Positions 16,342-23,130 of a stretch of 64,000 nt of DNA are shown here, piece after piece (positions within the stretch are counted from its first letter, which is position 1; each line of letters opens with the position of its first letter). The notes under the pieces are model-generated. The model made no database searches. It was not told the origin of the DNA and saw only the letters and a list, made by a program, of their open reading frames with translations. This DNA comes from JABDIY01 sp963803845. GTDB lineage: Bacteria > Actinomycetota > Acidimicrobiia > Acidimicrobiales > SZUA-35. A program made the translations under genes and the position numbers. The DNA lies in NCBI GenBank assembly GCA_963803845.1, contig CAWDNZ010000004.1, forward strand, positions 1,054,001 to 1,118,000, read 5' to 3'.

Positions 16342-16690
16342 CGACGTAGCTCTCCACCTTTCCGCTTATAGCGCCGACGACGAGACGCTTTTACCGCTGC
16401 CGCTACGCCATCATCTGGCAACGTGTTTGCGGTGTCAGGCCGAACGGGCCAGCTACCGTCGGCTGCACCGCGAACTTCGTCTCTTGCGTTACGAAACGGT
16501 CCAGCCTGATGGCCAATTGCTGCAAGATGTGTTGGACAGCGTGCGGCCCCCTGCCACCGTCACGCCGATACGGCCGAGCCGACGCAAGGCCTATGTTGGG
16601 GGCATCGCGGCTGCTGCAACCGCCGGCGCGGCCGGAGCCTTCGTTCTGGTCACCAAGTTGACAACGAAGGGCCATCGCCTCGCCGGTTAG
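16331..16690 (+). CDS. Zinc-finger anti-sigma factor
   Basis: This 119-residue protein starts at an ATG inside the sigma gene. It shows the ZAS signature H28-x3-C32-x2-C35 (HLATCLRC), followed by an amphipathic helix rich in Leu and Arg. One transmembrane helix lies at about 90-111 (YVGGIAAAATAGAAGAF), and the extracytoplasmic tail is very short. It should bind and inactivate the ECF sigma at the membrane. The lack of a sizeable external domain suggests signalling through redox at the zinc site or through regulated proteolysis; this is inference. Confidence 0.85.
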   Translation: MLCDDVALHLSAYSADDETLLPLPLRHHLATCLRCQAERASYRRLHRELRLLRYETVQPDGQLLQDVLDSVRPPATVTPIRPSRRKAYVGGIAAAATAGAAGAFVLVTKLTTKGHRLAG

Positions 16691-16806
16691 CGGTTTCCGT
16701 GCCGCTAGATGTTCCGCGAATGCCCTGGCCCGCCCCGGTCTCACCGGAGGCGGTTTGTTTAACGGAGCCGAGAACGCCCGATTCGATGCTAGGATTCAGT
16801 TCCCTT

Positions 16807-16879
16807 AGGGCACTAGCTCAATTGGTAGAGCACCGGTCTCCAAAACCGGGTGTTGGGGGTTCAAGTCCCTCGTGCCCTG
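16807..16879 (+). tRNA. tRNA-Trp (CCA)
   Basis: The acceptor AGGGCAC pairs with GTGCCCT, with discriminator G. The anticodon arm CCGGT-CTCCAAA-ACCGG has anticodon CCA. The D-arm AGCTCAATTGGTAGAGC and the T-arm GGGTTCAAGTCCC are intact. It directly precedes secE, the common actinobacterial order. Confidence 0.96.
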
Positions 16880-16958
16880 CTAGCCCATCGCCCGAGGAGT
16901 GCCTCGGCGTGGGTCTGTACATCTTCCCGCACGATTTCAACGAAAGTATCCGTTCCAC

Positions 16959-17264
16959 ATGGCGATGAACCGCGAGCAGAGGCGCTTACTACAGAAGCAA
17001 GGTCAAATGGACGCCGAGGGCAACCCCACTGCAGGGGCTCGCCGCGAAGCTCGGGCACCGGCACAGTCGGAGCGGGTTGGACCTGTCCAGTATGTGCGAG
17101 AAGTCAATACCGAACTCAGACGGGTCAACTGGCCGTCACGCCAAGAGGTCATTAACTACTCCCTCGTTACCCTTGTTGCCTTACTGTTCTTCACGGTTCT
17201 GATCGCCGGATTCGACTTTGTCTTCGGTGAAGGAATCATTCAAATCCTGAAACTGGCTAATTAA
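16959..17264 (+). CDS. secE: Preprotein translocase subunit SecE
   Basis: This 101-residue protein has a basic, Ala/Gly-rich N-terminus, the conserved amphipathic stretch VREVNTELRRVNWPSRQE (about 45-62), and one membrane helix (about 66-90). That is the single-helix SecE of the SecYEG channel. The start is either the ATG at 16959 or the one at 16965; both are in frame. It lies between tRNA-Trp and nusG, with nusG beginning one base after its stop. Confidence 0.95.
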   Translation: MAMNREQRRLLQKQGQMDAEGNPTAGARREARAPAQSERVGPVQYVREVNTELRRVNWPSRQEVINYSLVTLVALLFFTVLIAGFDFVFGEGIIQILKLAN

Positions 17265-17265
17265 C

Positions 17266-18078
17266 GTGACCGATCTAGACAACTCCGAACTCACCACCGA
17301 TGACCACGCCGACGAAGCCGATGCTGGTGTCGATGTGACCGACGCACCTGCCGAAGTGGAAGCCGATGCTAGTGCTGAGGTGTCCGACGCACCTGCCAAA
17401 GAGGAGACTGAGGCGCAAGAGACTGACCCCGAGGCTGCCGATGAGGCCGAGCCCACCATCTCTGATGCTGAAGCCGTAGAGGCATTGTCGGAACCGTCAG
17501 ACGAGGAAGCCGCCGCCCCCCGCATTTCGCCCTATGACCGACCCGGACGCTGGTTTGTGTTGCACACCCAGTCTGGTTATGAGAAAAAGGTCAAGACCAA
17601 CCTCGAGGCCCGCACGTCATCCATGAACATGGAGCACCGCATTTATGAGGTGGTCATTCCCACCGAGGAAGTGGTGGAGTTCAAGAACGGCAAGAAGCAG
17701 GTTGTAGACAAGAAGATGTTCCCCGGCTATCTGCTGTGCCGCATGAAGCTCGACGATGACTCGTGGTTCGTGGTGCGCAACACCCCCGGTGTCACCGGCT
17801 TCGTGGGAGCTGGCAACAAGCCTTCGCCTCTGCCGCGCCGCGACGTAGAGAACTTCTTGGCCGAGAAGGATGAAGCGGCCGAGGTCGTTCGCAAGGGCCG
17901 TCCCCGTCTCGAATACGAAATTGGCGAGACCGTCCAGGTCAAGGAAGGCCCCTTCGCAGACTTCGAGGGTCAGATCGAGGAGATCAACGAAGAGCAGCTC
18001 AAGCTCAAGGTGTTGGTCAACATCTTTGGCCGTGAGACCCCCGTCGAACTCGAGTTCGGCCAGGTCCGCAAGCCCTGA
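17266..18078 (+). CDS. nusG: Transcription termination/antitermination factor NusG
   Basis: This 270-residue protein begins at a GTG one base after the secE stop. Residues 1-90 are an acidic Asp/Glu/Ala-rich extension. The NGN domain begins at about 95 (GRWFVLHTQSGYEKKV) and includes MFPGYLLCRM and NTPGVTGFVG. The KOW domain (about 213-270) has VKEGPFADFEG and ends FGRETPVELEFGQVRK. NusG joins RNA polymerase to the ribosome and to Rho. The extension makes it about 90 residues longer than E. coli NusG; actinobacterial NusG often carries such a tail. Confidence 0.97.
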   Translation: MTDLDNSELTTDDHADEADAGVDVTDAPAEVEADASAEVSDAPAKEETEAQETDPEAADEAEPTISDAEAVEALSEPSDEEAAAPRISPYDRPGRWFVLHTQSGYEKKVKTNLEARTSSMNMEHRIYEVVIPTEEVVEFKNGKKQVVDKKMFPGYLLCRMKLDDDSWFVVRNTPGVTGFVGAGNKPSPLPRRDVENFLAEKDEAAEVVRKGRPRLEYEIGETVQVKEGPFADFEGQIEEINEEQLKLKVLVNIFGRETPVELEFGQVRKP

Positions 18079-18089
18079 GAAGCCAGAAA

Positions 18090-18127
18090 CCCTGACGCTC
18101 GTGCGCTGTTTGGCGCAGGCGTCAGGG
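18090..18127. terminator. Bidirectional hairpin between nusG and glnK
   Basis: CCCTGACGC (18090-18098) pairs with GCGTCAGGG (18119-18127), with an inner TGCGC/GCGCA stem. It sits between two convergent stops and lacks a clear T-run on either strand. It is probably a shared intrinsic-like terminator. Confidence 0.7.
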
Positions 18128-18162
18128 CTCTCAAGGCCGTTCGGTGGGGCAGAGCGCTGGTG

Positions 18163-18501
18163 TTAAACGGCGTCGGCGCCCAGCTCGCCCGTGCGGATAC
18201 GGATGATCTGCTCCACGTTGGTGACCCAGATCTTGCCGTCGCCGATCTTGCCGGTCCTGGCGGCGTCGGCAATGGCGTCGGTAGCCGCACTCAGTTGGGC
18301 CGGGTCAACCACCAGTTCTAGTTTCACTTTTGGTACGAAATCCACTCGGTATTCGGCGCCACGGTAGGTTTCGGTGTGGCCTCCTTGACGCCCGAATCCT
18401 TTGGTTTCGGTCACGGTTATGCCCGACACGTCGATCGCCTTCAAGGCATTTTTCACGTCATCGAGCTTGTGGGGTTTGATGATTGCGGTAATGAGTTGCA
18501 T
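18163..18501 (-). CDS. glnK: Nitrogen regulatory protein P-II
   Basis: This 112-residue PII signal protein starts MQLITAIIKPHKLDDVK. It has the T-loop YRGAEY with modifiable Tyr51 and a C-terminal GKIGDGKIWVTNVEQIIRIRTGE. PII trimers sense 2-oxoglutarate and ATP/ADP and block the ammonium channel when nitrogen is sufficient. In actinobacteria Tyr51 is adenylylated by GlnD. It begins 28 bp after the amt stop, the conserved amt-glnK operon, so GlnK is the best name. It follows the GlnR-like box upstream of amt. Confidence 0.95.
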   Translation of the reverse strand: MQLITAIIKPHKLDDVKNALKAIDVSGITVTETKGFGRQGGHTETYRGAEYRVDFVPKVKLELVVDPAQLSAATDAIADAARTGKIGDGKIWVTNVEQIIRIRTGELGADAV

Positions 18502-18529
18502 GAGCTGTCCGTTCTGTGGTGAGTGCTTG

Positions 18530-20014
18530 TCAGTAGCTGCTGGCCGAAACCAACATGTCGGGCCCGTAGCCGGGAGATCCGTGCTCGGCCACATCGAGTC
18601 CAGCAACTTCTTCTTCTGCTGAGACCCGGAGAAGGTCGGCGGCGCGGAGAGCGCTGAAGAGAGCCGCCGCCGCAATCGATACGAACAGAGCGATAGCGAC
18701 ACCGCCTACGAGCTGGGTTACGAAGAGACTCACTCCTCCGCCATAGAGAAGACCCGCGGACTCCTCAGCGCCATTCACTGGCGTGGTAGTGGCAAGGAGG
18801 CCGGTTGCCAGGAGGCCCCAGAATCCGCACACGCCGTGCACGCTGAAGGCTCCAACCGGATCGTCGATCCCAATCCGCTCAACGCTGAGGACAGCGAGCA
18901 CCACGATCGTTCCCGCTACTGCTCCGATGGCGAGCGCACCGATCGGACTCACGTCGCCGACGCCCGAGCAGATCGCTACCAGACCGGCGAGCAGGCCGTT
19001 GCCGGCCATGGAAACATCGGGCTTGCCCATGGTCACCCATGAGGTAACCATGGCGGCAACCCCGCCTGCCGTGGCGGCGAAGGCCGTAATAACGGCGATG
19101 ATCGGGACCGCCATGTCGGCTTGAAGTTCGGAGCCCGGGTTGAAGCCGAACCAGCCGATGAAGAGGATAAACACGCCGGTGATGGCCAGCGGGATGCTGT
19201 GTCCGGGCATTGCCTTTGGTGAGCCGTCTTCGGCAAACTTGCCGATTCGGGGACCGATGATCATGGCTCCGGCCAGAGCTGCGAAACCCCCGGTCATGTG
19301 CACCAGTCCGGAACCTGCAAAGTCGATAAATGCGGTGTCACGGGACGAAAGCCAGCCACCACCCCACTGCCAGCCCACCACGATCGGGTAGATGAAAGCA
19401 GTGAGGATCACGCTGTAGGCGAGGTAGCCGATGAATTTCGTTCGGCCAGCCACCGCTCCGGAGACGATCGTGGCGGCAGTAGCGGCGAAAGCGGCCTGGA
19501 AGAAGAAGTCAACCGGCACGGCGAGCGGGTAGACCCCTTCGGCCAGCGAAGCCGGCGAGATGTCCACCAGGTAGCTGTCGAAGAACCCTGCCACGCCAAA
19601 CCCGGCGAAGCCGAGCCAGCCGTTGAAATCGCCCGGGTAAGCGATGCCCCAGCCGATGAGGGCAAACATCAGAATGCCGACGCACACATCCATGAGGTTC
19701 TTCATCATGATGTTGGCGGCGTTTTTTGCTCGGGTGAGGCCCGCCTCCACAAGTGCAAACCCGGCCTGCATGAAGAAGACGAGAACAGCACAGATGAAGA
19801 TGAAGATGTTGTCGAGGACAATCATGTTCATTGCCGCGGCACCGGTGGCCGCTGCACGATCGTATTGCTCGGAAAGGTCCTGAGCGTTCGCCGGACCAGC
19901 TAGAGCGAGAACGGCGAACCAGCCGAGGGCTGCAGGCGCAAGATAGCGCCTGATGACCCGACGCCCCTTCGGCGTTCTACTGGGTGCTCGCGACAACATT
20001 CGGGTTGGGGACAC
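18530..20014 (-). CDS. amt: Ammonium transporter (Amt family)
   Basis: This protein of about 494 residues has a cleavable N-terminal signal (hydrophobic AALGWFAVLALAGPANA) and then eleven predicted membrane helices. The pore twin histidines are in GSGLVHMTGG and FSVHGVCGFWG. The ammonium-site Trp/Phe segments (GWGIAYPGDFN) are also present. I chose the GTG at 20014 because GGAAG lies 5 bases ahead of it. Amt conducts ammonium across the cytoplasmic membrane and is gated by GlnK, encoded just downstream. A GlnR-type box lies 94-130 bp upstream. The operon sits in reverse orientation between nusG and rplK, an unusual insertion. Confidence 0.95.
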   Translation of the reverse strand: MSPTRMLSRAPSRTPKGRRVIRRYLAPAALGWFAVLALAGPANAQDLSEQYDRAAATGAAAMNMIVLDNIFIFICAVLVFFMQAGFALVEAGLTRAKNAANIMMKNLMDVCVGILMFALIGWGIAYPGDFNGWLGFAGFGVAGFFDSYLVDISPASLAEGVYPLAVPVDFFFQAAFAATAATIVSGAVAGRTKFIGYLAYSVILTAFIYPIVVGWQWGGGWLSSRDTAFIDFAGSGLVHMTGGFAALAGAMIIGPRIGKFAEDGSPKAMPGHSIPLAITGVFILFIGWFGFNPGSELQADMAVPIIAVITAFAATAGGVAAMVTSWVTMGKPDVSMAGNGLLAGLVAICSGVGDVSPIGALAIGAVAGTIVVLAVLSVERIGIDDPVGAFSVHGVCGFWGLLATGLLATTTPVNGAEESAGLLYGGGVSLFVTQLVGGVAIALFVSIAAAALFSALRAADLLRVSAEEEVAGLDVAEHGSPGYGPDMLVSASSY

Positions 20015-20107
20015 TTTGGCTTCCTTTGTTCGGTGTGTGCGGTTCATGTGGGCAACACCGAACAACGCTGGTCGCGTATTGCCTGTGAAGGAAGGTACGA
20101 AGCCCAT

Positions 20108-20144
20108 GTTTCCGACATGTTTCCAGAGTGTGACGACATGTCAC
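20108..20144 (-). promoter_or_regulatory. GlnR-type nitrogen box upstream of amt-glnK
   Basis: On the amt strand the order is GTGAC-N5-GTCAC-N6-GAAAC-N6-GAAAC. The actinobacterial GlnR consensus is GTnAC-N6-GaAAC, usually repeated. GTCAC-N6-GAAAC matches it exactly, with a further GAAAC at the right spacing. The position, about 94-130 bp before the amt start, fits activation under nitrogen limitation. GlnR itself is not encoded in the window. Confidence 0.65.
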
Positions 20145-20278
20145 CGGTGTTCCCGAACCGCTCGAGAGGATCTGGCCCGCGCCGGCGCTCAGCGGCAGGG
20201 CTGATCGCGCGCGCCGCAAAGAGAATCGCCGGTCCTATGCTGTTCAGTCGTTCTCATTCTCAGTTGTAGGAAGTAATC

Positions 20279-20704
20279 ATGGCCAAGAAAAAGGTCCTCG
20301 CACTCGTAAAAATCCAGATCCCGGCCGGTGCGGCCACCCCTGCGCCCCCCGTGGGTACCGCCCTCGGCCCGCACGGTGTGGCGATCATGGATTTCTGCAA
20401 GGACTACAACGCCCGCACCGAGTCCCAGCGGGGCCAGGTGGTTCCGGTCGAAATCACCGTCTTCGAGGACCGCAGTTTCAGTTTCATCCTGAAGACCCCT
20501 CCTACCGCCGAGCTGATCAAGAAGGCCGCCGGGATCGACAAGGGTGCCGCCAATCCCAAGGCCGATCACGCCGGCACGATCACCGACGCTCAGCTGGCCG
20601 AGATCGCCACGATCAAGATGCCCGACCTCAACGCCTATGACCTCGACGCTGCCAAGCTTCAGGTAGCCGGCACCGCCCGCCAGATGGGCGTCGACGTCGT
20701 CTGA
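20279..20704 (+). CDS. rplK: 50S ribosomal protein L11
   Basis: This 141-residue L11 begins MAKKKVLALVKIQIPAG. It contains the Pro-rich PAPPVGTALGPHGV hinge and the C-terminal rRNA-binding domain (TPPTAELIKKAAGI...GTARQMGVDV). L11 binds 23S rRNA at the GTPase-associated centre. It begins the rplK-rplA pair. The divergent amt gene separates it from nusG, where it would normally follow directly. Confidence 0.98.
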   Translation: MAKKKVLALVKIQIPAGAATPAPPVGTALGPHGVAIMDFCKDYNARTESQRGQVVPVEITVFEDRSFSFILKTPPTAELIKKAAGIDKGAANPKADHAGTITDAQLAEIATIKMPDLNAYDLDAAKLQVAGTARQMGVDVV

Positions 20705-20818
20705 TTACCGGCCACAAGGGCCAACGGTTTCACAAGCGGGTCGATTCACCTCACCCCCGCCACTGTTCATAGAGGGAGCCCGGCATCGAAAGACCGTCGG
20801 GGCGAAAGGAGCCAGGAA

Positions 20819-21517
20819 ATGGCAAACGGAAAGCGTTATACCGACGCCGCCAAGAAATTCGATCGAGATCAGTTGTTTGGTCCGGCCGAAGCCTTCGGTG
20901 TCATCAAGAGCCTCGATTCGGCCAAGTTCGATGAATCGGTCGACATAGTGATCCGCCTTGGCGTGGATCCGCGTAAGGCCGACCAGATCGTTCGTGGAAC
21001 CGTCGCCCTTCCCGCGGGAACCGGCAAGGACGTGCGCATCGCAGTGTTCGCCAAGGGCGATGCGGCGGTTGCGGCCACTGAGGCGGGCGCCGACATTGTG
21101 GGCGGCGAAGAACTGGTCGCTCAGGTTGAAGGCGGCATGCTCGACTTCGATCTGGCCATCGCCGCTCCGGACATGATGGCCCAGGTCGGCAAGCTCGGTC
21201 GAGTTCTCGGCCCCCGTGGCCTGATGCCAAACCCCAAGACCGGCACCGTAACCCCCGACGTTGCCAACGCTGTCGCTCAGTTCAAGGGCGGCACCGTTGA
21301 GTACCGGACCGACCGCTTCGCCAACGTGCACGTCTCGATCGGCAAGAAAAGCTTCGAGGCGGCGGCCCTCCACGAGAACTTCACCGCCTTGGTAGGGGAG
21401 CTGAACCGGGCGAAGCCTGCCTCATCCAAGGGGCGCTACATGAAGAAGGCCACGTTGTCCACCACCATGGGCCCCGGTATCAAGCTGGATCCCACCCGTC
21501 TCGACGAGGCTGAATAG
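20819..21517 (+). CDS. rplA: 50S ribosomal protein L1
   Basis: This 232-residue L1 has the expected start (KRYTDAAKKFDRDQLF), the GRVLGPRGLMPNPKTGTVT signature at about 127-145, and the domain-closing SSKGRYMKKATLSTTMGPG. L1 binds 23S rRNA at the E-site stalk and in many bacteria its own mRNA. A good AAGGAG site precedes the ATG. The gap of 114 bp to rplK is longer than usual, and I saw no gene in it. Confidence 0.98.
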   Translation: MANGKRYTDAAKKFDRDQLFGPAEAFGVIKSLDSAKFDESVDIVIRLGVDPRKADQIVRGTVALPAGTGKDVRIAVFAKGDAAVAATEAGADIVGGEELVAQVEGGMLDFDLAIAAPDMMAQVGKLGRVLGPRGLMPNPKTGTVTPDVANAVAQFKGGTVEYRTDRFANVHVSIGKKSFEAAALHENFTALVGELNRAKPASSKGRYMKKATLSTTMGPGIKLDPTRLDEAE

Positions 21518-21757
21518 GCAAGTCTCGTCTCGATAGGCGCCACCGGGTGGTAACGCTCGGCTTGGTCCCTATCCTCACCATCGAAGTGTTCTCGCCCTAG
21601 ACCTTGGGTTCGCACCGCCCGGCTTGCCGGTTGGTGCGCAGAAATCCCAACGAGGCGGTTTGCAGATGCTCGCTCCCTTTCGGGTGTGCGTTGATGCGGA
21701 TCGGCGAAGCAGTCGAAAACCGTATTAACCCAACTACTTGAAGCGAAAGGAGGTGCA
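21518..21757 (+). promoter_or_regulatory. Untranslated leader of rplJ, probable L10 autoregulatory leader
   Basis: These 240 bp between rplA and rplJ hold no gene but contain nested stems. CGCACC (21611-21616) pairs with GGTGCG (21633-21638) around CCGGC-TT-GCCGG, followed by an unpaired GAAATCCCAACGAGGCGG segment. A structured leader bound by L10(L12) complexes is standard before rplJL. I infer that role from position and structure and did not match it to a covariance model. Confidence 0.5.
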
Positions 21758-22537
21758 ATGAGCAAAGAAAGCAACACCACAGGCGAAGGACGGCCAGCCC
21801 GTCCCGAGAAGATGGCTGCGGTAACCGAAATTGCCGGTCGATTGACCGATTCCGAGGTCGTCGTCATCAGCGAGTACCGGGGCCTCAGCGTGTCTGATCT
21901 TGCCCAACTACGAACGAGTCTTCGTCCGGCCGGTGGGAAGTACAAGGTCTACAAAAACACGTTGGCCAGAATGGCTGCCGCCCGAGCTGAGGTTGGCGAG
22001 GAGTTCACCGAACTCCTTACCGGCCCCACCGCCATCACGTACACCGATGCTCCCACCAGGGAAGGCATCGATGTTGTTGCCATTGCAAAGGCACTGAAGG
22101 AATTCGGTGCCGGCCATGACAAGCTGGTGATCAAGGGAGGTCTTTTCGAAGGTCGATTCATCGATGCCGCCGAGGTCAACCGACTCGCCGACATCGAACC
22201 CCGAGAAGTTCTGCTCGCCAAATTGGCCGGTCTTATGGCCGCCCCGATGCAGCAGTTCGCCGGACTACTCCAGGCCGTCCCCCGGGACTTTGCCGGGCTG
22301 CTCAAAGCCCTTATCGACATCGGTGGCGCACCGGGAGCCCCGGCTTCGGCCGAATCCCCCGCCGCCGAAACGCCCGCTGCGTCTGAAGACGAAGCAGCAC
22401 CCGCCGAGGAAACCTCCGATGAGGCCCCCGAGGCAACCACCGACGAATCAGCTTCGGCCGATTCGGCACCTGCAAACGAAACCAACGACGACGCCGCAGA
22501 TGCGGAATCGACATCAGAGAACCAAGAGAGTGAATGA
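21758..22537 (+). CDS. rplJ: 50S ribosomal protein L10 with long acidic tail
   Basis: The L10 core (residues about 10-185) shows EYRGLSVSDLAQLR, the KVYKNTLARMA helix and the LAGLMAAPMQQFAGLLQAV region. It anchors L7/L12 dimers on the stalk. After about residue 193 comes a tail of some 65 residues rich in Ala, Glu, Ser and Thr, making the protein 259 residues rather than about 175. The AAAGGAGGT site before the ATG is strong. The rplL start overlaps its stop (ATGA). Confidence 0.97.
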   Translation: MSKESNTTGEGRPARPEKMAAVTEIAGRLTDSEVVVISEYRGLSVSDLAQLRTSLRPAGGKYKVYKNTLARMAAARAEVGEEFTELLTGPTAITYTDAPTREGIDVVAIAKALKEFGAGHDKLVIKGGLFEGRFIDAAEVNRLADIEPREVLLAKLAGLMAAPMQQFAGLLQAVPRDFAGLLKALIDIGGAPGAPASAESPAAETPAASEDEAAPAEETSDEAPEATTDESASADSAPANETNDDAADAESTSENQESE

Positions 22538-22914
22538 CAATGTCCAAAGATGAAATCCTCGATGCAATTGCGTCCATGAGCGTTCTGGAGCTTTCCGAAC
22601 TGCTCACCGAATTTGAAGAGAAGTTCGGCGTAACCGCCGCGGCGCCCATGATGGCCGCTCCTGCCGGCGGCGACGCTGGTGGTGCTGTCGCCGAAGAAGA
22701 GAAGGACGATTTCGATGTTGTTCTCACCGCTGCCGGCGACAAGAAGATCCAGGTCATCAAGGCCGTGCGCGAGCTCACCAGCCTGGGTCTCAAGGAAGCC
22801 AAGGAACTGGTGGAAGCCGCTCCCAAGGCCGTCCTCGAAGCTGCCAACAAGGACGATGCTGAAGCCGCCAAGGCCAAGCTCGAAGCCGCCGGTGGCTCTG
22901 TAGAACTGAAGTAA
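22534..22914 (+). CDS. rplL: 50S ribosomal protein L7/L12
   Basis: This 126-residue stalk protein has the N-terminal dimerisation helices (ILDAIASMSVLELSELL), a flexible Ala/Gly hinge, and the factor-binding C-terminal domain (EKDDFDVVL, KIQVIKAVRELTSLGLKEAKELVE). It recruits translational GTPases. The ATG at 22534 overlaps the rplJ stop; the second ATG at 22540 is also possible. Strong hairpins follow, so the operon ends here and not at rpoBC. Confidence 0.98.
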   Translation: MTMSKDEILDAIASMSVLELSELLTEFEEKFGVTAAAPMMAAPAGGDAGGAVAEEEKDDFDVVLTAAGDKKIQVIKAVRELTSLGLKEAKELVEAAPKAVLEAANKDDAEAAKAKLEAAGGSVELK

Positions 22915-22927
22915 TACAACAACCGAA

Positions 22928-22970
22928 ATTCCTGTTGAGGGCCACACCGGGTGTAGCCCTCAACAGGAAT
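22928..22970 (+). terminator. Strong terminator hairpin after rplL
   Basis: ATTCCTGTTGAGGGC (22928-22942) pairs with GCCCTCAACAGGAAT (22956-22970), with ACAC/GGTGT extending the stem. The T-run is poor (CTCTTTG). The left arm can also pair with CAACAGGAATTT at 22989-23000, giving two competing structures. Confidence 0.8.
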
Positions 22971-23003
22971 AACGGCTCTTTGTGGTTGACAACAGGAATT
23001 TCA

Positions 23004-23035
23004 AGAATCTCCGGCGTCCCGGCATCGGAGATTCT
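23004..23035 (+). terminator. Second hairpin after rplL with short T-run
   Basis: AGAATCTCCG (23004-23013) pairs with CGGAGATTCT (23026-23035), followed by GTCGTTTTC. It is a likely intrinsic terminator backing up the preceding hairpin. Confidence 0.7.
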
Positions 23036-23130
23036 GTCGTTTTCGGGGATCTCGCCTTTGCGAGGCTGGCCTGCGATGTCGCACCCGGAGAAGTGGTGCA
23101 GCCGCTGTGAAGCGGTCCTAGTGTCTCCTT

